Below, piece by piece: positions 1 through 9,224 of a stretch of DNA of 49,058 nt. Below the pieces are notes generated by a model, which was not told the origin of the DNA, ran no database searches, and saw only the letters and a program-made list of their open reading frames with translations. The stretch is taken from NCBI RefSeq assembly GCF_000276605.1, contig NZ_AKJX01000129.1, positions 1-49,058 on the forward strand, written 5' to 3'. The position numbers and the translations under genes were made by a program. Position 1 is the first letter of the stretch; every line of letters starts with the position of its first letter. The stretch comes from Acidovorax sp. CF316. GTDB lineage: Bacteria; Pseudomonadota; Gammaproteobacteria; Burkholderiales; Burkholderiaceae_C.

Positions 1-730
1 CGGCCGCCACATCGGCCAGCGTGCCCTGCGGCACGGCATGCAGCATGTGGCGGGCGCGCTGCAGCCGGCGCTCGTTGACGTAGGCGTGGGGCGTCATGCC
101 GGTGAGCTGCTTGAAGTGGCGCAAAAAGGCCAGCGGCGTGAGCTGCAGCCAGGCGCTCATCGCGGCGAGCGAGAGGTCCTCATCGGGGTGGCCGACCTCG
201 TCGTCGATGCGCTCGAGCACGCGGGCGTACAGTGGCCGCAGTTCGGCCAGGGCACTGGGGGTGGCGGGGGCGGCCTGCATGGCATCCAGTCCAGCCAGCA
301 GGCTTTGCGCCAGGGGCTCCAGCGCTGCAGGCGGGGCTTGGCGCACCAGCAGCCCCCGCAGGGCCAGGGCTTGGCGCAGCAGGGCGGGTGGGGCGGTGCA
401 CTGCGGGCGCGTGGGCGGGCCAGCTGTGCCATCGTCGGGCGCAGCATTCCAGCGGATCACAAGGTACTCACCGCCTATGGGCGATTCCGAAAACACGTCC
501 AGGCCCGGCGGCGTGTACGAGAGGGTGCCCATCCAAGTGTCGAAGTCCTCGCGCCGGTCCGTGCCGAAGGCGTGCACGCCCATCTGCCGCTCCAGCGCCA
601 TGCCCAGCGAGGCGCACTGCGGGTTGTCATGGGCGCTGTAGGGCGCGCGCGCGAGCAGTTCCACCGTGAGGCCAGGGGCAGGGGCCGCTGAAATTCCGTG
701 ATAGACGATGGACTGCACGGCCCGGATCAT
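1..730 (-). CDS. AraC-family transcriptional regulator (C-terminus cut by window edge)
   Basis: DNA-binding regulator. The reading frame opens with ATG at 728-730 (MIRAVQSIVYHGISAA) and is open to the window edge, giving about 243 residues. The N-terminal two thirds looks like an AraC sensor domain. The last visible part carries the first AraC-type helix-turn-helix (LAAMSAWLQLTPLAFLRHFK, then GMTPHAYVNERRLQRAR), and the protein is truncated shortly after ADVAA. It is divergent from the racemase gene with only 26 bp between the two starts, so the promoters must overlap and the regulator may control the racemase. The family is clear from the HTH; the target is inference. Confidence 0.8.
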   Translation of the reverse strand, partial: MIRAVQSIVYHGISAAPAPGLTVELLARAPYSAHDNPQCASLGMALERQMGVHAFGTDRREDFDTWMGTLSYTPPGLDVFSESPIGGEYLVIRWNAAPDDGTAGPPTRPQCTAPPALLRQALALRGLLVRQAPPAALEPLAQSLLAGLDAMQAAPATPSALAELRPLYARVLERIDDEVGHPDEDLSLAAMSAWLQLTPLAFLRHFKQLTGMTPHAYVNERRLQRARHMLHAVPQGTLADVAA

Positions 731-756
731 GGCACTTTTTTGCAAAGGAGCTTCGT

Positions 757-1449
757 GTGAAGACCATAGGCCTGATCGGTGGCATGAGCTGGGAATCCAC
801 TGCCGAGTACTACCGCCTCATGAACCAGGAGGTGCGCACCCGCCTGGGTCCGCTGCGCTCGGCGCAGCTGCTCATCCACAGCGTGGACTTCGGCCCCATC
901 GCCCAGGCCCAGCACGAAGGCCGCTGGGACGACGCGGGCGAGCTGCTGGCCGGCAGCGCACGCCGCCTGCATGCCGCAGGCGCCGACGCCATCGTGCTGT
1001 GCACGAACACCATGCACAAGCTGGCCGGCACCATCGCCGCCGCCACGCCCCTGCCGTTCCTGCACATTGCCGCGCCCGTGGGCGAGGCGGCACGCCAGTG
1101 CGGCCTGCGCAGGCTGGGCCTGTTGGCCACTGCCTTCACCATGGAGCAGCCCTTTCTGAAGGACAAGCTTGCGCAGGACCACGGCCTGCAGGTCGTCACC
1201 CCCGACGCGCCCACGCGCGCCGAGGTGCACCGCGTGATCTACGAAGAGCTGTGCCAGGGCATCGTGCGCGACGCCTCGCGCGGCTTCTACCAGCGTGCCA
1301 TTGCGCAACTGCAGGCGCAGGGCTGCGACGCCATCGTGCTGGGCTGCACCGAGATCTCGCTGCTGGTGCAGCAGGCGCACAGCCCGCTGCCGTTGCTGGA
1401 CACCACGGCGCTGCACGCTCGTGCGGCCGTGGACTTCGCTCTGGCATAG
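757..1449 (+). CDS. Aspartate/glutamate racemase family protein (YgeA/RacD-like)
   Basis: Cofactor-independent amino-acid racemase of about 230 residues, the normal family length. The start is GTG 757, preceded by a good Shine-Dalgarno AAAGGAG (744-750). The N-terminus MKTIGLIGGMSWEST is typical of the YgeA group. The two catalytic cysteines are present: C82 in LCTNTMHK and C197 in LGCTEI. It probably interconverts L- and D-forms of aspartate, glutamate or a related amino acid in the cytosol; the substrate is not determined. It is divergent from the AraC regulator and followed by tRNA-Cys. It differs from the essential murI at 47863-48741, so its role is more likely D-amino-acid catabolism than cell-wall synthesis. 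Confidence 0.88.
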   Translation: MKTIGLIGGMSWESTAEYYRLMNQEVRTRLGPLRSAQLLIHSVDFGPIAQAQHEGRWDDAGELLAGSARRLHAAGADAIVLCTNTMHKLAGTIAAATPLPFLHIAAPVGEAARQCGLRRLGLLATAFTMEQPFLKDKLAQDHGLQVVTPDAPTRAEVHRVIYEELCQGIVRDASRGFYQRAIAQLQAQGCDAIVLGCTEISLLVQQAHSPLPLLDTTALHARAAVDFALA

Positions 1450-1498
1450 CGGTGGTTTTCCAGACCTGCCGCAAATTCGGTTAGAATCTGAGGCTCAC

Positions 1499-1572
1499 GG
1501 CGCGATAGCAAAGCGGTTATGCCCCGGATTGCAAATCCGGTTAGACCAGTTCGACTCTGGTTCGCGCCTCCA
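1499..1572 (+). tRNA. tRNA-Cys (GCA)
   Basis: A 74-nt cloverleaf. The acceptor arm GGCGCGA (1499-1505) pairs with TCGCGCC (1562-1568). The anticodon stem CCGGA/TCCGG encloses TTGCAAA, giving anticodon GCA at 1531-1533. The discriminator is T1569, as expected for tRNA-Cys, and CCA (1570-1572) is encoded. It starts 49 bp after the racemase stop and is followed by an intrinsic terminator. The isoacceptors that accompany it in the classical Gly-Cys-Leu cluster are at 29.1-29.4 kb. Confidence 0.96.
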
Positions 1573-1593
1573 GAATTTTCCAAGTCAGTATTG

Positions 1594-1630
1594 AAAAGCC
1601 TGCTATTTCATCGATAGCGGGCTTTTTTCT
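1594..1630. terminator. Bidirectional intrinsic terminator
   Basis: The stem AGCCTGCTAT/ATAGCGGGCT (one G-T pair) around the loop TTCATCG is followed by six T on the plus strand and by TTTT on the minus strand. It lies between tRNA-Cys and the convergent end of the DUF971 gene, so it can stop transcription from both sides. Confidence 0.85.
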
Positions 1631-1681
1631 TTTGGTCGTCCATCGCCCGTATTGTCCCGGCTTCAGCGGGCTGTTTCTGGG

Positions 1682-1987
1682 CTAAGAGCCGCTGGCGTGC
1701 TGCCGTTCGAGCAATCCCCTGAGAAACCCCCACGGAAAAATCCCGCGGTCGTGCCCGTCGCTGAACACGAACTGCACCCCGTAGGCTCCCACCGGCTGGA
1801 TGGCTGCCACCTGGACCGCGGCCTCCGGGACCAGCCCGCTCAAACCATTGCCGCGCAATGCCTTGCAGTCGGCGCAAGGGCAGTGGGCGCGCAGCACGGG
1901 GTAGGCCACCACCTGCCGCTCCCCGTCCGCCCAGAAGAACTCGAGTGCCGCACGTGCACGGTGGTCGACGATGGAGTCAGGCGCCAT
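1682..1987 (-). CDS. DUF971 (GBBH-like N-terminal domain) protein
   Basis: A 101-residue protein (MAPDSIVDHR...) made almost entirely of one DUF971 domain, the fold also found at the N-terminus of gamma-butyrobetaine hydroxylase and the C-terminus of the Fe-S carrier HCF101. It has a cysteine cluster HCPCADC (C36, C38, C41) suited to metal binding and the family-typical FSDGHDRGIFPWGFLR. ATG 1987 overlaps the HEAT-protein stop by 11 bp, indicating translational coupling as the last gene of the 8.9-1.7 kb operon. Its function is unknown. Given an operon with an Fe-S ferredoxin and flavoprotein, a role in cofactor or cluster delivery is a reasonable inference only. Confidence 0.8.
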   Translation of the reverse strand: MAPDSIVDHRARAALEFFWADGERQVVAYPVLRAHCPCADCKALRGNGLSGLVPEAAVQVAAIQPVGAYGVQFVFSDGHDRGIFPWGFLRGLLERQHASGS

Positions 1988-2990
1988 GGGGTGTGCCCGA
2001 CTGCGCTGCGGCAGCGATCTGTGCGATGGCCAGGCGCACGGACTTGCGCACTTCCGGGTCCGGGTCATGCGCCGCCTGTTCCAGCCCGGGCAGCGCTGCG
2101 GCATCGCCGATTTCGCCCAGGGCCAGCGCCGCCTCCTTGCGCAGGTTGCTGATACTGTGGCCCAGTGCCGCGAGCAGCGGGGCCACGCTGTCGGCGCTGC
2201 GCAAGCGGCCCAGGCTGCGCGCAGCGCGCAGGCGCACCTGCCAGTAAGCATCATCCAGCGCCACCAGCAGGGCGCCGGTGGCCGCCGGCTGCTGCAGCTT
2301 GCCCAGCGCGGTGGCCGCTTCCTCGCGCACCTGCCAGCTGGCATCGCGCAGCGCTGTTTCCAGCGCGGCGCGGGCGCCGGCGTCGCCGGCCGCAAAGGAG
2401 AGTGCGCCCACGGCCGCACGGCGCACCTCGTCCACGGCGTCGGTCACCGCGAGCGCGGCCAGGGCGGGCAGCGCGGGCGCATGCTTGAGGTAGCCGAGCA
2501 CGCCGATGGCTTCGCGGCGCAGCGCCACGGCCTCCGCCGTGTCCTGCCCAGGGCCTGGCTCCTGCAGCACCGCCAGCGCAGGCGCGGCGCTCGCCGGCAC
2601 GCGCAGCTCGCGCAGGGCGCGCAGCACGGCCGCGCGCACCCGCGCAGGCCCTCCATTCGCGTACGGCAGCAGCCATGCCGCGCAGGCTGGGTCTTTCAGC
2701 TCGGCCAGGCTGTGGGCGGCGGCCTCACGCACCTGGGCATCGGGGTCGTCGAGCACCTGGGCCAGGCCTTCCACCGCGTCCTGCTGCTCCATGGTTTCCA
2801 GCGCCAGCGCGGCCGCGGCGCGCACGGCCGGCGTATCGTCGCGCAGGGCCGCGACCAGCCAGGGCGCATGCGCCTCGTCGGCCAGATCGCCGAGGTCCAT
2901 CACGGCGATGCGGCGCACCTGTGCATCGGTCGAGGCCAGGCGTTCGGCAAGGGCCTGCAGTTCGGGATCGTCGAGGGTCGAGGGATTCAT
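1977..2990 (-). CDS. HEAT-repeat (PBS-lyase type) protein
   Basis: A 337-residue soluble protein made of about ten alpha-helical HEAT-like repeats of roughly 31 residues. Examples are DAQVRRIAVMDLGDLAD, TPAVRAAAALALETME, DAQVREAAAHSLAELK and ISNLRKEAALALGEIG. Such solenoids are scaffolds; no catalytic motif is visible. The start chosen is ATG 2990 (MNPSTLDDPEL), ten bp after the ATPase stop; an in-frame ATG 90 bp further upstream would overlap the transporter gene. It is the seventh gene of the operon. Bacterial relatives include phycobilin lyase subunits, and eukaryotic MMS19 is a HEAT scaffold in Fe-S targeting, so partner binding or cofactor insertion for the operon's redox enzyme is possible. 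That is inference. Confidence 0.85.
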   Translation of the reverse strand: MNPSTLDDPELQALAERLASTDAQVRRIAVMDLGDLADEAHAPWLVAALRDDTPAVRAAAALALETMEQQDAVEGLAQVLDDPDAQVREAAAHSLAELKDPACAAWLLPYANGGPARVRAAVLRALRELRVPASAAPALAVLQEPGPGQDTAEAVALRREAIGVLGYLKHAPALPALAALAVTDAVDEVRRAAVGALSFAAGDAGARAALETALRDASWQVREEAATALGKLQQPAATGALLVALDDAYWQVRLRAARSLGRLRSADSVAPLLAALGHSISNLRKEAALALGEIGDAAALPGLEQAAHDPDPEVRKSVRLAIAQIAAAAQSGTPHGA

Positions 2991-3000
2991 TGGCGGTGGT

Positions 3001-3845
<845 letters not shown>

Positions 3846-3849
<4 letters not shown>

Positions 3850-4655
3850 GAGCGCTGCTCCTGCAACGCGCGCCAGGGCATCAGCGCCTGGCCGGCGTGG
3901 CGCACCAGCGTGCTGCTGCCCATGCCCAGCACACCGATGCACAGCATGCCGACCACGATGTCGGCGTAGTTCTGGATCGTGTAGGACATCCAGGTGTAGT
4001 AGCCGATGCCGAACTGGCCCGAGATCATCTCGGCCGTGACCAGGCAGAACCACGCCGTGCCCATGCCGATGGCCAGGCCCGTGATGATGCTGGGCAGTGC
4101 CCCGGGCAGCACCACCTCGCGGAACACGGCGAGGCGGCCCGCGCCCAGGCTGCGTGCCGACGCCACGAGGCGCGCATCCACGCCATCCACGCCATGCACC
4201 GTGTTGAGCAGCACCGGGAACAGCGCACCGACGAAGGTGATGAACACCATCGACGCCTCCGACGAGGGGAACATGAGGATCGCCAGCGGAATCCATGCCA
4301 CGGCAGGAATCGGGCGCAGGACTTCCAGCGGCGGCAGCAGCGTGTCTTCGGCCCAGCGGGCGCGCCCGATGGCCAGGCCCAGCGCCACGCCCACCACGGC
4401 GGCCAGCCCGAAACCGATGAACACGCGGCGCAGGCTGGCGCCGAGGTGCTGCAGCACCAGCGGCGATTGCACCAGGGCCCAGGCGGACGCGGCCACCTCG
4501 CGCGGCGGCGGCACGTTCTGGAAGGTGATGAAACCCAGGTTGATGCGCTGGCCGGTGGCCAGATGCCAGGCGAGCACGCAGGCGAGCAGCGCTGCGATGC
4601 GCCAGGCCGCGCGCGGCAGGCCGGCGCGCAGGGGCAGGGAGGTGGAACTGGCCAT
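3846..4655 (-). CDS. ABC transporter permease (SsuC/TauC-like)
   Basis: A 269-residue inner-membrane permease with about six hydrophobic segments. The EAA loop that docks on the ATPase is visible as SARSLGAGRLAVFREVVLPG. The N-terminus MASSTSLPLRAGLPRAAWRIAALLACVLAWHLA places the first membrane span at about 18-35. It sits between the binding-protein gene (53 bp gap) and the ATPase gene (ATGA overlap), the usual layout of a binding-protein-dependent importer. The family includes alkanesulfonate, taurine and nitrate permeases. Confidence 0.92.
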
Positions 4656-4708
4656 GGTCGGTCAGGAGCGGTTGGCGCGTGGTGCAGTCAGGTCGGTGGG
4701 GCGGGCCG

Positions 4709-6121
4709 TTAGCCGGCCAGCGCAGCGCGCACGCCGGCAAAGTCCGCCACCTTGCCCCCGTGCCTGGCGGCCCAGGCATCGGCCTGCTCCTTGAGCAGGA
4801 AGGCATCGACCTCGCCCTTGGCGCCCAGCACGAACCAGGCATCGGCCGCGAGCAGCTTGTTGCCGCTGTTGCGGTCCTGGGCGTAGACCACGCGGGCCTT
4901 CTTGCCGGCCTTTTCCAGCCTGTTCAGGTCACCCAGGGCATTCTCGGGCGAGGCGTAGTGCCGCACCAGCGGTTCGCCGGCCACCCAGACCTGGGCCACG
5001 CGGGCCACGTCGGTGATGGGCTTGCCGGTCACGGCGTCCTTGGCCACCAGCGCTGCGCGGGCATAGTTCTTGAGCTGGCGGTCGTAGTCGAGGCCTGCCT
5101 CCTTGAAGGCCGTGCGGATGTAGCCGTCCTGGACGAAGGCCTCGGCATCGATGTCGTTGTCGGTGCGCTTGAGCAGGCGCAAGGTCTCCAGCGAGGTCTT
5201 CACCGCCTGGCGGTATTCGGGCTTCCAGCTCAGGTCGCGCGTCTGCAGGCCCAGCGGGCCGTGGAACAGGTAGTTGACCTCGGCCTCGATGCCGGTGACC
5301 TTGGCGATCAGCTCGCTGTATTTTTCGGGTTCGGCGGCCACCAGGCGATCGGCTTCGAGCGCGGCACGCAGGTAGGCGGCGACGATCTCGGGGTACTTCT
5401 TGGCATAGTCCTCATCGACCAGGCTGCCATGGAAAGTGGGCGCATTCGCCTGCGAGCCATCGTAGATCTTGCGTGCGAAGCCGCGGTAGGGGAACAGCTC
5501 GGCGAAGGGCACGAAGTCCGCGTGCGCCTCGACCTTGCCGGCCTGCAGCGCCGGGCCTGCCACCTCGGGCGCCTGGGTGGTGATGGTGACATCCTTGAGC
5601 GGATCCCAGCCCTGTGCCTGGATGGCGCGCAGCAGCATGCCGTGCGAGGTCGACGCGAAGGGCACCGAGATGGTCCGGCCCTTGAGCTCGGCGAGCGACT
5701 GCACCTTGGAATCCTTGGGCACGACGATGCCGTTGCCGCTGCCGGTGGTGCTGCCGGAGAGCACCGTGATGAAGATGCTTTTCTTGCCCGCCTTCTGGAA
5801 GGCCGCGCCGTTGAAGCTGCCCGGAAAGTCGGCCATGGAGCCCAGGTCGAGCTTGCCCGCCACCATTTCATTGGTCAGCGGTGCGCCGGAGGTGAAGTTC
5901 TTCCACTCGATCTGGTACTGCGCGTCCTTGTACTTGCCGGTGCGTGGCAGGTATTTCTCCAGCAGCTTGAGCTCACGGATCAGCAGGCCACCGGTGGCGC
6001 AGTTGATCGTGGTGTCCTGCGTGCCGATGGCGATGCGGATGGTCTCGGCCTGGGCAGCCGGAAAGGCCAGCGCCAGGGCAAGGGTTGCGCCCCACAGGGC
6101 CAGGGATCGTGCGTTTCTCAT
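4709..6121 (-). CDS. ABC transporter substrate-binding protein (SsuA/NMT1-like, long form)
   Basis: Periplasmic receptor with a Sec signal peptide (MRNARSLALWGATLALALAFPAAQA, cleavage near residue 25). The start is strong: GGAGGA lies 8 bp before ATG 6121. The first 330 residues resemble nitrate/sulfonate-binding proteins (IRIAIGTQDTTINC, GRTISVPFASTSHGMLL, HADFVPFAELFPYRG). At 470 residues it is about 140 longer than TauA/SsuA. The extra C-terminal part (GDLNRLEKAGKKARVVYAQDRNSGNK to the end) may be a separate domain. It lies between the ferredoxin and permease genes. The ligand is unknown. Confidence 0.88.
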   Translation of the reverse strand: MRNARSLALWGATLALALAFPAAQAETIRIAIGTQDTTINCATGGLLIRELKLLEKYLPRTGKYKDAQYQIEWKNFTSGAPLTNEMVAGKLDLGSMADFPGSFNGAAFQKAGKKSIFITVLSGSTTGSGNGIVVPKDSKVQSLAELKGRTISVPFASTSHGMLLRAIQAQGWDPLKDVTITTQAPEVAGPALQAGKVEAHADFVPFAELFPYRGFARKIYDGSQANAPTFHGSLVDEDYAKKYPEIVAAYLRAALEADRLVAAEPEKYSELIAKVTGIEAEVNYLFHGPLGLQTRDLSWKPEYRQAVKTSLETLRLLKRTDNDIDAEAFVQDGYIRTAFKEAGLDYDRQLKNYARAALVAKDAVTGKPITDVARVAQVWVAGEPLVRHYASPENALGDLNRLEKAGKKARVVYAQDRNSGNKLLAADAWFVLGAKGEVDAFLLKEQADAWAARHGGKVADFAGVRAALAG

Positions 6122-6170
6122 CGTGGTTTCCTCCGGTTGGATAGACAGGGCTGCTGCCTCGAACAGGTTC

Positions 6171-6404
6171 TCAGCGCAGCAGATACGGGATATCGACCGT
6201 GACGGCCCCGGTGGGGCAGTCCTTTTCGCAGGGCATGCAGTACCAGCACTCGTCGAATTTCATGAAGGCCTTGCCTTTGCTGAGATCGATGGCGAGCACG
6301 TCGAGCGGGCAGACGTCGACGCAGACGGTGCAGCCCTTGTGGGCAATGCACTTGTCCTCGTCCACGCGCACGGGCACGCTGGTGGGGTTGAAGGCGAGTG
6401 GCAT
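6171..6404 (-). CDS. Ferredoxin with two [4Fe-4S] clusters (AprB-like)
   Basis: A 77-residue iron-sulfur protein with two cluster motifs: C19-x5-C25-x2-C28-x3-C32-P and C53-x2-C56-x2-C59-x3-C63-P. The spacing and the WYCMPCEKDCP second motif resemble the beta subunit of adenylylsulfate reductase, but the C-terminal tail of true AprB is absent. It starts 27 bp after the flavoprotein stop, so the two almost certainly form one electron-transfer enzyme. The electron acceptor is unknown. Two-cluster ferredoxin is certain; AprB-like is a resemblance. Confidence 0.9.
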   Translation of the reverse strand: MPLAFNPTSVPVRVDEDKCIAHKGCTVCVDVCPLDVLAIDLSKGKAFMKFDECWYCMPCEKDCPTGAVTVDIPYLLR

Positions 6405-6431
6405 GGGGTCTTCTTGGGGTGTTGGGGGTGG

Positions 6432-8171
6432 TCAGGTCTCGGCCGTTTCACGCGCCGTGGCGGGCACGCGCAGGTGCTGGTAGGCCGACATCTCGTGGGC
6501 ATCCAGCGGCACGATGTAGGGATCGATCGGCCGCTTGAAGCTCACCATGGCCTCGCCCTGCTTTTGCAGCTGCGTGTGGCAGAACCAGTCGCGGTCGTTG
6601 CGCTCGGGGAAGTCCACGCGGTGGTGGTACAGACCCCAGCGGCTCTCGGTGCGGTACAGCGAGGCGCGTGCGGCCATCTCGGCGCAGTCGCGGATGGCGT
6701 GCACCTCCATGGCGCGCATCAGCTCATGCGGCCCGGGGGCGCTGAGCTGTTCCAGGTCCTCGTGGATCTGCTCGAAACGCGCCAGCCCGATCTCCATCTT
6801 GCGCGTCACCTTGGGCGGCTGCAGGTAGTCGTTGACCATGCGGCGCAGCTTGTATTCGACCTGCGCGGGCGGCAGGCCGCCGCTGCCCCGCAGCAGCGGT
6901 GCGGTGACACGCGCATGCTCGCGCGCGACCTGCCCGGCATCGAGGGCGGGCAGGTCGGTCTCTGCGCAATGGCGCGCAGCGCTTTCCCCGGCGAGCCTGC
7001 CGTAGACGAAGGCGCCGAGCATGTAGTTGTGCGGCACGCAGGCCAGGTCGCCTGCCGCATGCAGGCCCGCCACGGTGGTGCGCGCGTGTTCGTCCACCCA
7101 CACCCCCGAGGCCGAGTGGCCGCTGCACAGGCCGATCTCGGAGATGTGCATCTCCACCATCTGCGCGCGGTAGTCGGTGCCGCGCCCGGCATGGAAGCGG
7201 CCCCGGCTCGGGCGTTCGTTGGTGTGCAGGATGTGCTCGATGGTGGCGATGGTCTCCTCGGCCAGGTGGTTCAGCTTGAGGAAGACGGGGCCGTTGCCAC
7301 CCTGGAGTTCGTTGTAGAACTCCATCATCATCTGGCCGCTCCAGTAGTCGCACTCGATGAAGCGATCGCCCTTGTTGTTGGTAGTGTGGCCACCGAAGGG
7401 TCCGGTCACGTAGGCGCAGGCAGGGCCGTTGTAGTCCTTGATCAGCGGGTTGATCTGGAAGCACTCGATGCCCGAGAGCTCGGCGCCCGCGTGGTAGGCC
7501 ATGCTGTAGCCGTCGCCGGCGTTGGTCGGGTTCTCGTAGGTGCCGAAGAGGTAGCCCGAGGCCGGAAGCCCCAGCCGCCCAGCGGCGCCGGTGGCCAGCA
7601 CCACAGCCTTGGCGCGGACCACGTGGAACTCGGCCGTGCGGCAGTCGAAGGCCATGGCGCCGGCAATGCCGCCGTCGGCCGCCGTGAGCAGGCGCGTCAC
7701 CACCAGGCGCTGCGTCATTTCCACCCGCGCACGCTTGAGCCGCCGGTAGAGCACGTTCTTGATGTTGTGCCCCTCGGGCATGGGCAGCACGTAGGTGCCC
7801 ATGTGGTGCACCTTGCGCATCGCGTAGTCGCCGGTATCGTCCTTCTCGAACTTCACGCCCCAGCTGTCGAGCTCTTCGATCATCGCGTAGCTGTTGCGCG
7901 CATAGGCCATGACCGTCTTCTGGTTGACGATGCCGTCGTTGGCCGTGGTGATTTCCTTCACATACTGCTCGGGCGTGGCGAAGCCTGGCACCACCGCGTT
8001 GTTCAGGCCGTCCATCCCCATCGAGATGGCGCCGCTGCGCTTGACGTTCGCCTTCTCCAGCAAGAGCACTTCGAGCGCGGGATTGGCCTCCTTGGCCTTG
8101 ACGGCGGCCATCGGGCCGGCCGTGCCGCCGCCGATGACCAGCACGTCCACGGTGCGGGTAATGGTGTTCAT
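6432..8171 (-). CDS. FAD-dependent flavoprotein of the fumarate reductase / AprA-like family
   Basis: A 579-residue flavoprotein. The FAD-binding Rossmann motif VDVLVIGGGTAGPMAA lies at 9-23 and a second flavin motif is TTVAGLHAAGDLACVP. KRSGAISMGMDGLN and TPEQYVKEITTANDGIVNQKTV are characteristic of the adenylylsulfate reductase alpha (AprA) branch rather than of succinate dehydrogenase. ATG 8171 overlaps the GntR stop (ATGA). No sat, qmoABC or dsr gene is nearby, so dissimilatory sulfate metabolism is unlikely. With the SsuABC-like importer, oxidation or reduction of an imported sulfur- or nitrogen-containing organic compound is plausible. The reaction is not established. Confidence 0.85.
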   Translation of the reverse strand: MNTITRTVDVLVIGGGTAGPMAAVKAKEANPALEVLLLEKANVKRSGAISMGMDGLNNAVVPGFATPEQYVKEITTANDGIVNQKTVMAYARNSYAMIEELDSWGVKFEKDDTGDYAMRKVHHMGTYVLPMPEGHNIKNVLYRRLKRARVEMTQRLVVTRLLTAADGGIAGAMAFDCRTAEFHVVRAKAVVLATGAAGRLGLPASGYLFGTYENPTNAGDGYSMAYHAGAELSGIECFQINPLIKDYNGPACAYVTGPFGGHTTNNKGDRFIECDYWSGQMMMEFYNELQGGNGPVFLKLNHLAEETIATIEHILHTNERPSRGRFHAGRGTDYRAQMVEMHISEIGLCSGHSASGVWVDEHARTTVAGLHAAGDLACVPHNYMLGAFVYGRLAGESAARHCAETDLPALDAGQVAREHARVTAPLLRGSGGLPPAQVEYKLRRMVNDYLQPPKVTRKMEIGLARFEQIHEDLEQLSAPGPHELMRAMEVHAIRDCAEMAARASLYRTESRWGLYHHRVDFPERNDRDWFCHTQLQKQGEAMVSFKRPIDPYIVPLDAHEMSAYQHLRVPATARETAET

Positions 8172-8959
8172 GGGGTGGCCTTTGCGGGGTGGTTGCGGTC
8201 GGGGGCCGGCGGCGTGCGCGCAATGCGCAGGCGGTGCTGGAAGGCGTCGCCGCGGAAGTACAGGTCTTCGAAATCCAGCGGCGCGCCACTGGCGGTGTGG
8301 GTCAGGCGCTCCACATGCAGCACGGCCGTGCCCTCGGGCACGCTCAGCGCCCGCGCCAGGACTTCGTCGGACAGCATGGCCTCGATCTGCAGGTCGGCGT
8401 GGCCGAGTGCGATGCCGTAGTCGTTCTCCAGCATCAGGAAGATGTCGCGCCCGGCCAGGTCCGCCTGGCGCAGGCGCTCGCCGATGGCGTGCGGGAGATA
8501 GGTCACCTCATAGGACACGGGCGCCCGGTTGAGGTTGCGCACTCGCTTGATCTGCGCCACGGGTGAACCCTGGTCGAGGCCCAGGCGCTGGGCGACGCGC
8601 GGTGAGGCGGGCACGGTCTTGTGGCTCGTGACCTGGTTGCGGATCTCGTAGCCCATGCGCACCATGGCCTCGGCGAAGCCTTCGAGCTGGCCCAGGTGCT
8701 GGAAGGCCTTGGGCTTGGTGACGAAGGTGCCCTTGCCCGGGATCTTGAAGATCAGGTTCTCGCGCTGCAGGTCGCTCAGCGCCTGGCGCACCGTGATACG
8801 GCTGACCTGGAACAGCGCCACCATGTCGCTCTCCGACGGTAGCTGGGCATGGGGCGCGTAGGTGCCATCGAGGATGCGCTCGCGCAAGGTCTCGCGCACC
8901 TGCGTATAGAGGGGAACGGGCGAGAAGGCGATCGGTGCGAGGACCTTGGCTGAAGACAT
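8168..8959 (-). CDS. GntR-family (HutC/UTRA) transcriptional regulator
   Basis: A 263-residue regulator. The winged helix is at about 15-78 (VPLYTQVRETLRERILDG, LPSESDMVALFQVSRITVRQALSDLQRENLI, GKGTFV) and a UTRA ligand-binding domain at about 97-240. It is the first gene of the operon and overlaps the flavoprotein gene by ATGA, so autoregulation of the whole unit is likely. The effector would be expected to be the imported compound or a product; that is inference from the family. Confidence 0.92.
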   Translation of the reverse strand: MSSAKVLAPIAFSPVPLYTQVRETLRERILDGTYAPHAQLPSESDMVALFQVSRITVRQALSDLQRENLIFKIPGKGTFVTKPKAFQHLGQLEGFAEAMVRMGYEIRNQVTSHKTVPASPRVAQRLGLDQGSPVAQIKRVRNLNRAPVSYEVTYLPHAIGERLRQADLAGRDIFLMLENDYGIALGHADLQIEAMLSDEVLARALSVPEGTAVLHVERLTHTASGAPLDFEDLYFRGDAFQHRLRIARTPPAPDRNHPAKATP

Positions 8960-9224
8960 TGGCTGACTTGTTATGACCAGTTGGGTTGGGTCTGATGCTA
9001 GCCAGCGACGCTTCTTCGGTTAAATAACCAAAACGTGCTTCTATATTTGAAAAATGCTGAGTGTGCGGATGGCCCGCATCGGCATTGGCATCGCGCAGTC
9101 CCGCGCGCCATGCCGGTTGTCCAAACCCGTGGCACCGGCCTGGATGTGCGCGGGGTGATCCGCCCCGAACACGTCTCTCTGTCAGGCGGCAGTAGACTTT
9201 TGTCAAACCACACCTGGAGTGACT
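8960..9224. promoter_or_regulatory. Divergent intergenic region with small palindromes
   Basis: This 265-bp space between the GntR gene and the DUF1697 gene must contain the promoter of the eight-gene operon. Two short palindromes are visible: GGTTAaaTAACC (9018-9029) and GTTATGAC (8970-8977), the latter close to the GT-N-AT-N-AC dyads used by HutC-type GntR proteins. The stretch 9015-9060 is markedly AT-rich. No clear -35/-10 pair was found. Confidence 0.35.

Noticed and set aside
6171-8171. Dissimilatory sulfate reduction or sulfur oxidation genes
   Set aside because: The AprA/AprB resemblance is real, but sat, qmo, dsr and sox genes are absent, the ferredoxin lacks the AprB tail, and the operon encodes an organic-compound importer.
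5535-8420. 961-codon open frame on the plus strand
   Set aside because: It lies antisense to the flavoprotein, ferredoxin and binding-protein genes, whose motifs are unambiguous. Its translation is His/Arg/Val-biased without domains, the usual antisense openness of GC-rich codon use.
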